From Amphibalanus amphitrite (Eukaryota > Arthropoda > Thecostraca > Balanomorpha > Balanidae): a stretch of DNA of 64,000 nucleotides. Position 1 is the first letter of the stretch. Every line of letters begins with the position of its first letter. The notes under the pieces are model-generated. The model searched no databases. It was not told the DNA's origin and worked only from the letters and a program-made list of their open reading frames with translations. Of this stretch, positions 1 to 11,900 are shown in pieces. The DNA is taken from positions 248,001 through 312,000 of the forward strand of contig NW_024881518.1 in NCBI RefSeq assembly GCF_019059575.1, given 5' to 3'. A program made the translations under genes and the position numbers.

Positions 1-168
1 TCCTGTAACATGCGTCTTGCCCTTTCTGCCGCCCTGTCGTTCCATCCTGTCTGTCCCGCAGCTGGCCTGCCGCCTGACTGTCTTGTTCTGACCTCTGCCA
101 TGTCTGGTCCTCCTCCCCTGTCTTCGATGCCCTATCTGACCGCCAATGACCTCTCTCACCCACTGCAG

Positions 169-2967
169 ACGAGGCTTCCGAGCAGGCGGCGCCGACGTTT
201 GTCGCCCGTCCGGCCGACACCGAGGCCCTCCGAGGCGATAATGTGACGCTGGAGTGCGCCGCCAACGGCAACCCGCGGCCACAGGTCACCTGGCTCAAGG
301 ACGGCAACACCATCAACATGTCGTAAGTGCGCCTGGCCGTCACTCTGTCAATGAGATGAGCCTGCTGTTGGTCAGCTGACTGACGCACGGCTTCCACATA
401 TCCTTGGGGTTCGTAACTCGTGTGCTTTCAATATATGTGTCTGCGTCCAAATGTCTGTGTTTACTAATATGAGTTGTTTATTATTTTTGTATGATGTCCT
501 TCAACCAGGTAAAATAAGTCATCATGTGCTAGTTTCCACGACAATAAGTGTGTTACCATTCCAAGAGAGTTAAAGGGACCCTCCCACCTTCAAAAAAGTT
601 AATGAATTGGCATGAAAGTGATGTCCCTTGGTTCAGAAAGAGCGAAAACGAATATCTACCAAATTTCACCGAAAAATATTCACTGGATTTCAAGATATTA
701 GGCTTTTACTTTTGTTTACTTTTTGGGATCTCCCCTGTTACTAGCGACTTTATTTGGAAGCAATAATTTGGCAGCCTTAACCCGCGAGTTGCTGGGGGAG
801 GGCGTTAAACGCCCCCACTTTTTTCGCCGTGCCATAGCATAAAAACGGCGCGCCGCGGGCGCGCCAAATTTTGGGTACCTGTAGGGAATTGATTGAAGTT
901 TATTGTGACAAAGTTTCAAAAAAATCGGTCGGAAAATTTTTGAGATATCGAGATTTTAGTGACGTCATGATTTCTGAGTTTTCGACCAAAAACGGCATAT
1001 GTTCAAAAAAATCATATAAAATCACAGAATAGACATACAGACATGCCGTAAACGCCATTAGACTGCCAATACCATGATCAATCAAATGGCTATCTTCGAT
1101 TATTGATTATCGTTCCGCATTTTCCATAATCTTAAACTGAATCTTGGCAATTTTTCGTGACTACTTCACGACCATGATACATGAATTTATTAAATTGAAC
1201 TTTTTGAGCCAAACACGTACACATATGATAAAATGAATGTCACCATCGTGTTCTACGCCCCAAATTACCTATAAAACATGTGTCACAGGCTGCGAATATC
1301 AGTTTTGATTTTCGGGTATATGTGCCTACCCGGTTGACCTGACCTTGACCCTGACCTATGCTTGACTGACCCCTACATGGAGCTGACACTCTTGTAGGCC
1401 TTATAAGATGGATTGTGCACCGTTTTGACAGAGTTCATTGCGAAAGGCGCCCATTGCGAAGTCCTGAAGTCCATGCTACTGAAAGCCCGATTTCAGGTGT
1501 TTGACCTGACCTTGACCCGACCTGTGACCTCAAAATTCAACTTTAAAGTACTCATCTGAAGCGTCTCGTCGCGCTCTTTCGTTTGCCGCCTCGTGCGTTT
1601 CGCTGCGCCTATTGGTTCTCGAGTTATCGGCTGGGGGTGTTTAACGCCCCCCCCCCCCCCCAGCAAACGGTGGGTGGCGAAATACCCCAGCAACTGCCGG
1701 GTTAAAGTGCGGCAGACGTTGCGCGCAAAGCAGCGTATACCACCACGTGTTAACGATGGTTTTAATCTAAGATTTAAAAATCGTTAGATCTCCGCTGACG
1801 TCACAAATTCTAAGGGGGCATTCCAATGCATTAGCCCCTTAGAATCCGAAAACTGCAAGTTTGAAATTCCATATCTTCGAATTAAAGCATTTTTCGATGT
1901 TGTGAGTGCCCAAACCGGTATTTGCAGGCCATGGCCACCAATTTGGCTATCTCAACTCAAAACTAATGTTAAGGTGGGAGTGTCCCTTTAAGCGATTGTT
2001 TCGCGTATCTGCCAACCCCTGTTCGTTCTGCCGTGCTGTCTGTCCGTTCCCAAGCCTCAATCGTCTCGGCTGACGCGCCTGTGACCGGCGGCAGGTACCT
2101 GGACCGGCGCTTTTTCCGCGTCGGAGTCAGCAGCCTTCAGATCGTCGATGTACGAGAGGAGGACTCTGGATCCTACCAGTGTCGGATCTACAACTCTGCG
2201 GACTCCGATGATGCCAGCGCGCGGCTCATCGTCAAAGGTTGGTGATCGGAGCTGGACCGTCTGAAAGGCTGTGCCGGTAATGGGCTAACGACAGTAACTG
2301 AAGATGTGTATTATTAGACCAGTAGGACTGTTTGTGTTACATCTGATGACTGATGAGTGAATATGGATGCTCTAATAGTGATATGTGTGTATTGTAAGGC
2401 TCCTTTACTTTGTATTATGTAAGCTCCTCTGTAACTCGCCTAGTCCCTCCGGAGGTCATCGTGCGACTGTAAGTGACGCTAGTGATCGTTTCGCGTCTCC
2501 AGCTCCGCCAGAGTTCGTGGTGCGGCCCAGTCCGACATCAGCCGCCGAAAAGGAGGACGTGGAGCTGACCTGCGAGGCGCGCGGTTCGCCGACACCGACC
2601 ATCACCTGGACTAAGGACGGCGAGCGACTGCATAACTCAAACTACTTCCAGGTGAGCAGACTGTGTCTTCAGCTGTGGTGGGGGTAAACAGTTCGTTTAA
2701 GCCTCCTGTATTTTAAGCTGCCAGCGCTGACCATGTTGGTCAGCGTTCTAGTTCTGTCATAGTTCTGTCACCCATGTTGGACTCGCTATGCGTGTAATCT
2801 AAGCCACAATCTCACGCCATTTATCTTCGTCCCTCAGTTGGCGGACGGCGGCCGGCGACTGCGAATTCTCGGCTTGGTGCCGCGTGACGCCGGTATCTAC
2901 CAGTGTTTCGCGTCCAACGACGCCGGTAACATCCAGACGGCGGCGCGGCTGTCCGTTAGGGACATGG
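169..2967 (+). CDS. fra: fra exons encoding the third and fourth Ig domains
   Basis: Exons 169-322 and 2095-2237 together make one I-set Ig domain: [19 protein letters not shown] supplies the first Cys and the core Trp, and [15 protein letters not shown] supplies the second Cys. Exons 2503-2651 and 2838-2967 make the next: [19 protein letters not shown], then [16 protein letters not shown]. In DCC-family receptors four Ig domains form an N-terminal horseshoe, so these are probably domains 3 and 4. Both domains are split by an intron in the middle, as is common in this family. The intron 323-2094 inside the first one is inflated by nested mobile elements. Confidence 0.93.
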
Positions 2968-5900
2968 GTAAGACGTCGACTGAGACTGCGCTGCAATATT
3001 GTACTGCTCATTTTGATGAAGGACGTCTGAGCATTAAATATTTGGGTGATCTATAGATCATATTCTCTTGATTTCACTTTATCCGTTTTGTTGTGAAACC
3101 GGTCAGATTTTTGCAACTGCCCAAATGATCGAACATTCATGGTATTTTGGGAGGAGCTTTTTTCAACTTGGACGAAGAGCGGCAATGTGTGTGACTGTGT
3201 TTCTAGCTGAACATACGTGACCATTCCATATCGCTGAAGTGTGTCTCCATCCCTCGCCTCCCCACACCTGACGCCGGCTCTGACGCTGCAGACTCCGACG
3301 GCCGTACCCTGAACGGCGGCGGTGCGGGAGCGGCCGCGCCCGGAGACGACTCCGACGGCACAGCAGCCTCTGCTCCTCGCGGCTTCAACGCCAGTTCGGT
3401 GGGCTCCCGGGAGATGACGCTGGTCTGGCGGGAGCCACTGAGCAGCTCTGGCGCCGTCACCGGCTACTCGGTGGTCTACCGCGAACAGGGCTCGGACAGG
3501 TGAGCGGCGTGGGTGGGACTGGTGACTCGCCGGAACATGATGGCGTTTGTTCTTTGGCCGGAACGGTCAGCTGACATCGTCAGCCCTCGATCTTCAAGAG
3601 GCCTGTGGTTTTCTTATGTGTTTCGGCAATGGTGGGGATGTGAACTGAGTCAGCATTTCGCTCTAATTGAGTTAAGTTGGCTATGTTAAATTAGCTCAAA
3701 TTAAATTAGCTCAATTTAACTAACTTAATTGAGCTGAATGAAAGAGAAAATGTCTACATTCTCTACAAACCAACGCACCTCCGATTGACCCCACCGTTTG
3801 TCTCTGTCCGGCAGGGAGCGAGTCCAGAACACGTCCGCCGGCTCGTCGGCGCCCAGTGTGCAGCTGCACGGCCTCCAGCCGGACACCGAGTACGAGCTGA
3901 GCGTACGCGCGCTGCTGGGCGCCGCCGGCGGCCGGCCGTCGCCGCCGCTGCTGCTGCGCACGCGGCCCGAGCGGACGGTGCCGGCGGCGCCCGGCCGACT
4001 CCGGCTGACCGCCGTCGGAGCCACCCGGCTGCTGGCGCGCTGGGAGCCTGTCGAGCCGCCGCCCGACGGATACACCCTCTACTTGACCCAGGTTAGTGGG
4101 CTGGGTGACGTTACATGGACAGACACTCCTAACTTTTTCACTTTTGCCTTTGCGACGATACCTAGCTCTGTAGTGACCGCTGAAACGAGTTCTGCAGACT
4201 CTGAAGGACATAGTACACGGATCGAAAAGTGTGCTGTGCCACTTAAGACCCATTGTCGTGCGTTATAGGCAGGTATCGCTGATGAACATGGCCACAATTG
4301 GCTACATCCCGGCCTGTCGTATGATTTTTTTTTTTTTAGACATGCATTATAATGTGGGCCTATCGGTGAGGATCTGTCTGTGACCCGTTACTTCGTTCCC
4401 CGTCGTACCAACAGTCTGGCGGCGATGGGACGCGAACCTTCAACACCACGGCCACGGAGCTACTGGTGGGTGAGCTGCGCAAGTTTACCGTCTACCGAGC
4501 CCGCGTGGCTGCCCTGGGCCCGGCCGGCGTCGGCCCGAGCTCCGCCGAGCAGAGCGCTACGACCTGGAGCGACGTGCCCTCCGAGACTCCGCAGAACGTC
4601 ACCGTCCAGACGGACAGCGATACGGTACGTACGGCGACACCTGGCAGCGCCGGGGTGGGGGCCACTTGATGCTGCCGACACTATAACACTTAGCTTGTAT
4701 GCTACCGATACGGAGGTAAACCGATGTAGGTAATGAAAATTGACAAACTAAGGGAGTTGCGGTATAATGCGTCCTGCCATAAAAAGAGTTGTATTTGTAT
4801 CTGACGTGTAACTCAACTGTCCATAGTCAAAGGTCAGCGCATCCGTACCGAGCTAAAAACTTTATCAGACCTTTGTTTTCTGGCATAACCTCAGCTAACT
4901 TTAAACCGACTCTCTGTGTCTGGCAGAGCGTGGTGCTGCACTGGCAGCCGCCGCCCCCTGAGCAGCGGAACGGTCACATCACCGGCTACAAGATCCGCTA
5001 CAAGCTGCAGTCGGGCGGCGGCGGCCAGCGGGCGCAGACGGTCGTCACGGACGCCAGTCGACGCACCCACACACTCACCGGCCTGAAGAAGGATGCCGAG
5101 TACCTGGTGAAGATGGCCGCGCTGACAGTGAACGGCACGGGCCCGTACACGCGCTGGCACGCGGCGCAGACCTTCCACCGACTGCAGGTGGAGACGACCG
5201 TACCCGACCAGCCGGCGAGCCTCAGAGGTAGGGGCGCATCTACACACACTGTCAGGCAGACGTCGTGGTCCAGGCGTGGTCCCCCGATGGACATGATTCT
5301 CGCACGTTATTGCGTCGATCTATGTGAAAATCCTTTACCGTTATACAGACGTTTATGGTCACGATTTAAACACCGTCTCGGAAGGCGGCTGTTGACATTT
5401 TTTGGATATTCGATATTATAGTATGTTTACCTCGCAAATTACTGCTTCGGGATGTTCACGGGATGATCGTGTATGTGGGTCTCTGCCTCTGGGCTCGATT
5501 GTTTGGTGAGGCCGTCACCATTTCCGTGACTGTGACCGTGCCTGCGCCCGCCTCCAGCCCGTCCCACGGAGACCACCATCACCGTGCTCTGGTCGCCGCC
5601 GCTCAACGACAACATCCGTGTGCGCGGCTACAAGATCGGCTGGGGCCGCGGTGTGCCCGACACCTACACGGAGCTGATCGACGCCGAGCGGCAGCGCTTC
5701 TACGTCATCGACGGACTCGGTGAGTAGGCCGCCGGTCTTCGGATCACTGGGTGACTGAGGTCGGGTCGCCGATGACCTGGTCACTTGTCAGTTAGGACCG
5801 GGTCACTTGGGTCTTGTCAATTAGGATCGGACAGCCAGGTCACTGGATCAATTGTAAGCCAGGCCACCGGGTCCTTGTCCGTTTGGGCTTGGAAACGTGT

Positions 5901-8900
5901 CAGCCAGCCACGCCCTTAGGCTTTGAGGTCGGTAGCGAGCCAGGTCACTTAGGTTACTTTTTAGCCATGTTACGGTGTCCAACAATCAGTCAGGGTCGTA
6001 TCATTGCTGCGCCGTGTTCAGATCATGGCTGACCAGTCAGGGCCACGGTGCTGTTTAAATCACGTTGATGTCGCGCTCACTAACCGTCTCCTCTCTGCCC
6101 TGCATCAATAGAGCCACACAACGAGTACGTGGTATCGCTGCGCGCGGTGAACGCGGCCGGACCGGGTCTGCCCATTTACGAGACGCTGTGGACGCGCGAT
6201 CGTCCGGCCGACGCCCGGCCGCTGGTCATACCGACCGGCCTGAAGGTGACAGAGGTCACCGACTCGACTGCCTCGCTCGAGTTCACCGACCGTTCGCTGC
6301 CGTCACAGGTTCGTGCCGAGACGTCCATCCGCGCGGTAACACGTGCTTCAGTTAGTTACTATACGTTGGGGCTAGAATCGTGTGTGCGCGTAATGCGAAT
6401 ATGTGCGTTTGTCTGCATGCTTTCTTTCTTACACGGTCAGTAGTACCTATGCATATGTTAATTAAGGAGTGTACGAACGGATTGCGTTTGTTTTCTTCTT
6501 GTAATTTTGTTAAGAAAATAATAGTTTAAGAATCTTCCTATGGCATGTTGCGCAAACCTACAGCTAATTCCTGGCATTCATCGAGACCTTGCCAGATACC
6601 TGGTCTTACTCGCCATCGTCCGTATCTTCGTGAGCGTCACGTCACGGGACCTGGAGCCTGTTGTGTGGCGCGGCCCGTCACCGACTCGCCGTGACAGTGA
6701 CGGCGCTGCTGCCCGGCGCCGGCCCCGTCCCCGGGACACCGCGGCTCCCTCGCTCACCGGCCACATTTGCCGCGGGGCATGAGAGAGGGACGGAGTCGGC
6801 CGACGCTGGTGGTGTCCCTCCGAGACCCTGCACGTCCAGCCACGGTGGCGCGGGACAGGTGCGCCGGCCGTTATCCGGCACACGTACTGACCCGCCTCGG
6901 CTCCGAGCTGTCAGCTCCTCGGGCGCGGACGCCGGCCTGACAGGTCTGGCCGCTCCGGCTCCGGGCAGCTCCCCTCCGTCCGGTCGGCGGACACACCGCG
7001 GTCGGCGGTCTCACCACCGTCAGCGGGGCTCCAGGGGTGGCGCCTGGCGGCCGGCGGACCGGCGCTCGGGCCTCATGCTGGCGGGGCTCAACGTGCAGTC
7101 ACTGAAACCGAAGGTGCTGGAACTGCGACAGGAGCTGGCACGAAATAGATACGATGTCATTGTTTTGACGGAAACATGGATGCGACCCAACACTCCGAAC
7201 CGGCTTATTAACCTACCCGGCTTCGTCATTCACCGGCGCGATCGACCGGACGGGTCCGGCTACGGTGGCGTAGCAATAGTCACCAGTGAGACTATGAGCT
7301 ACCGCGAGCTCCCCCAGCCGAGCCCCGGTGACAACAGCAAGCTTGAGTCGCTGTGGGCTGTTGTGGTGACGGGCAGCGGGCGCCGGTTCATTCTGGCCGC
7401 CATCTACCGGCCGCCGCGGCGTACGGTGGCCGCGCTCGAGGCGGACTTTAGTGACTTGGAGCGACAGTACCAGGCCGCTGTGCTCAGTCACCCCGGACTG
7501 CCAGTCATCGTCACCGGAGACCTGAACTGTGACATGCTATCCCCCGCCGCTGAACCACCGGGCCGGCGACTGAGTGAATTTATGTCGGATTTTCATTTGT
7601 CCCAGGTGATTGATTGCCCTACTTATTCGTCTGGTTCTCTGCTCGATGTTATTCTGGTGAGCAGCAGGGAGATTGTCTCGCGGGCCGGCACGCGCACCTG
7701 CCACTTTAGCCCTCACTCGTTCGTGAGAGCCGAGTTAGCGTTACCGCGTCCTGACAGGAAGCCGGTTACCGTCGAGTGCCGCGGGATACAGCGTATCGAT
7801 GAGCTCGCCTTCTGCTGTGACTTGTCGGCCGCTGATTGGTCCCCTGTGTACCAGACCGACAGCACAGCCGAACAGTGGCAACATTTCCTGGACGCATTTA
7901 CACCAGTGCTTGACAGTCACGCACCGATGAAAAGGGTCAAGATCCACAACCCGACCGCGCCGCCAGTGTCTGATGACACGAAGCAGCTCATGGCTACTCG
8001 GCGGCGTGCGCTGCGTGACGGCGACACCGAGCTCTACCGCGAGGTGAATCGGCAAGTCAAGGCGTCAATCCGCCGTGACAGTCGAGAGCACATCAACAAC
8101 AAGATCAGGGAACAAGGCCCCCGCTCTACGTGGCGCAACCTACGGTCAGTGGTCGCTGGCAAGAAATCACAGGCAGTGCTCCCGTCTGTTGGGGCAGACG
8201 AGATGAACTCGTACTTTGTCCAGGTCGGGCCGCGGGTGGTGCGGGAGCGAGACGGTGACCGCGTAGTACCGTGCCGGCTGCCGCGTGTGGGCTCGTGCGG
8301 GTTCACAGTCCGGCCTGTGGACATCGATATGCTGCGCAGGGTGGTGTTCTCCATGCGAGGCACCTCTGCGTGTGGACTCGACGGGGTGTCGATCAAGATA
8401 GTTAAGCTGTGTTTTGATGTGATTGGTCCGATCTTACAACATGTTATTAACAACTGTCTGACCCGAAACGACTTCCCTGGCTCTTGGAAGCATTCTGTGG
8501 TGCGACCCATTTTCAAGTCAGGTGACCCGACTTTGCCGGCCAATTATAGGCCGATATCGCTTGTGCCCGTCATCGCCAAGATCACTGAGCGGATCGTCCA
8601 GCGTCAGCTCCATTATTACCTCTCTAGCAACTTTCTTCTCTCGGACAGTCAACATGGATTTCGGCCCAACCATTCGACTGCTTCCGCTCTTATTAACGTC
8701 TCCGATAGTATACTCTCAGCCATGGACAACAGCGAAATTTCTCTCCTGTGTCTCATTGACCTAAGTAAATGCTTTGATATCATCAACCATTCTAAATTAC
8801 TTGACAAGCTCCAACTACTTGGGATTGACGCTGGATGGTTCCGCTCATATCTTGAGGGCCACACACAGAGTGTATGCATCAGTGATGGTAGGGGTCACCG

Positions 8901-11900
8901 CGTACTCTCCAAGTCACTGCCAAACCATGTTGGTGTGTTCCAAGGCTCGGCCCTCGGGCCTTTGTTGTTCACTTGCTTTGCGAACGACATGAGCCTGCAT
9001 GCCCTTGATGCGCGTATCGTTCAGTACGCTGACGATACGCAGGTGCTCGTCAGTGGCCGTAGGACAGCGATGAGCGACACAGTGACTAGAATGGAGACGA
9101 CCCTGGCAGCCCTCAGTGACTGGTTTGCGGCCAATGGGTTGAAAGTCAATGCCACCAAGACTGAATTGATTGCGTTTGGCAGCCGGCAGAGCATGCGCAA
9201 CCTGCCTGACATAAATGTAAGATTTAGAGACGCCGTCTTGAAACCGTGTCAAAAGGTCAAGAATCTGGGCGTGACCTTCGATTCTTACCTCACCTGGGAT
9301 GACCATGTTGCTGCCATTGTTGGTAAATGTTTCGGAGCGCTGATAGGATTGAGCCAGGTGCGCCACTACATACCAGAGGAAACGATTGTGACGCTTGTGA
9401 CTGCCCTTGTTCTCTCACATGTGCGGTACTGCCTGCCCGTTTACGGGAACTGCTCGAAAGGGAACCTCGCACGACTTGATAAGGTCATTAATTTTGCCGC
9501 AAGGGTTGTGTCTGGCCGTCGCAAATATGACCACGTGGCTGATGTAAGGGACGCGCTGGGGTGGCTCTCGGCTGGTGACCTATCGTCGTACGATACGCTG
9601 GTGCTACTGCACAAGGTTATCCGAACGGGCGAGCCAGCTGACATTGCCGCTATGTTTCGCCGAAATGAGGAGATGCGCGAGCGAGCGACTAGACGGGATA
9701 GCAGGCTGTGGCTACCTGGCATCCACACAGAGGCGGGGCGTCGAAGGTTCAGCTACCGTGCAGCCATGCAGTACAACGCTCTGCCCAGTGATTTTCCGGA
9801 CATGTCAACAAACAAGTTCAAATCATCGCTCAAACGTCGCTTTCAACACTGATTTAGGCTTATGCATATGGGTTGCATGTATGTCAGCTGAAATCTATTC
9901 ATGCATAGCCATGCGTTTTGGTGAGTTTTGTGTGATATGTTGAGTGTGATGTCTTTTTGTTCCATTCTCATATGACGCGGGAGCGTAATAGCCACAACTA
10001 CCTGTGGATGCCCCCCAGATGTAAATACAATACAATACAATAATTATCTCATTTGAAACCACTTGTTGTGTCGGGATCGATTCTAACTCGACGGTCCGTC
10101 CCGCGCCTTTGGCAGGATGAGCCGGCGGACGGCCGTCAGTACCGGGTGCGGTACAGTACCCAGGCCAACCCGGACCGGTACCGGTACCAGAACGCTACCG
10201 GACTGAGCTGCCGAGTGGAGGGACTGCGGCCGGCCACCACCTACGAGTTCTCCGTGCAGACCGTCAAGGTAGGCGGGTGTGACTGACTGACTGACGGCGA
10301 ATGGAAGCTGCTGACATTTGGGCTCACTTACTGTGAAGTAGAGAATATACTTTTTCTGACTCACATACCGCAAAGGGAAGTCGTTGCATGTTCTGACACC
10401 CTGACATAAAGAAGGGGCAAGGCTGTTCATTTTTTTTTCAGCGTTAATTTGTAGCTTGTGGAATAATTTGTAGACTGTTGCGGTTGTCAGACAGCCTCAG
10501 GCAGTTTATTTGACCACTGAGCACCACGGCCCTGAGGAGCTTGCCTTGGGATGAAATATGAATGCATTTAGTGTGATGACGGAACAATCCATGCGGCGTG
10601 CTGTGTCGCTAACTGAGGCTCACCTCTGCTGCAGGGTCACCGCGAGTCGGACTGGTCGCTAGTGGTGGAGAACCGCACCCGGGAGGCGCCGCCGTCGTCC
10701 CCGCCGCGCGACCTCACCATCGTGCAGTCGGAGGAGAACCCGGCCATCATCAACCTGAGCTGGCAGCCGCCGCGCGCGCCCAACGGGCCCATCGACGGTA
10801 CGGGCCGCGCAGAGCAGCGCAGGGCAGAGGCTTGCTAAAGCTTTATTAATTTTTTATTCATTCATTATATTGTTCACCGGGACTTCGAGCTTTATATATG
10901 ACTGATGTTTTTGACTCTAAGACTGGTTAAAAGTGCATCCAAATGTCAGTAACCCCTCTTACCTTTGACTTAGGACTGCAAGTGTTCCATGCACACACTC
11001 TGACCCAGCCAGTGTCATACAAAGGGTAAGTCCCCAAATTTGGTAAACTCGTTCAATAAAAATTGGTAGGTCTATGTATTTTATGACTCGGTCAGACGGT
11101 GTTTGACGCCCCGTTCGGCCGGCAGGCTACGTGATCCTGTACACGACGGACCGCTCGCTGCCGGACCGCGAGTGGCGGGTGCACCCAGTGGTTGGTGACC
11201 GGATGACGACCACCATCACCGGCCTGACGCCCTCCACCCACTACTGGTTCCGCATCCAGGCCCGCAACGGCGCCGGCACCGGGCCCATCTCCCGCGCAGA
11301 GAAACTGCTCACCAGCTCAGGTACTGAGACGGGAGTCACGTGGCTGGTCAGTGGTCGCAGCTTCTCTTCGTATGTTTGCAGGCTGGGCTTTCTATGGAAT
11401 GGTATTTGTCTTTATGTTATTGAATTTGTTTTGAACATTTGTGTCGGCATGTAGTTATTTTGTTGTGTGCTTTTTCAAACCTCCACAGTTTTAATAGATT
11501 ATGTGAATGTTTCATTATACATTAATTTTTCCTCTGCCTATCTATGTTCGTTCTGTTTGCTTGTTTTACACACATTCCCGTTTGCCTGTGCTTTGTTGCC
11601 TTGCTTTGTTGACCGCCTTGGTATTGCTTTTCGTAGACCCTGGCTACAGCCTCACGCGACAAAAGGCTGGTGAGTATTTCAACCCCGTTTTCCGTTTTTT
11701 TTTTGTCACATAAATGTTGGTTACGCTGCAGACATCTGTTTTGCCCTTTTCCCGACTGCTTCATGTCTTTTGCTCTATATCGCACATTTTTTTCATATTT
11801 CATTCATGTGCAGTCTGCAGACGCCGTGAATTTTCGGGTGCCGTGCTGTGTTGGGCCTGTCTGGCGTCCGTCAAACTATATAATGTCCGACCGTCCGACC

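Larger units (their letters stand above)
323..2094 (+). other. fra intron with nested mobile elements
   Basis: This intron has donor gtaagt and acceptor cggcag. Most of it is the TTAA-flanked element at 570-1991, itself interrupted by a second element at 777-1705. The remaining flanks show nothing recognisable. Confidence 0.8.
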
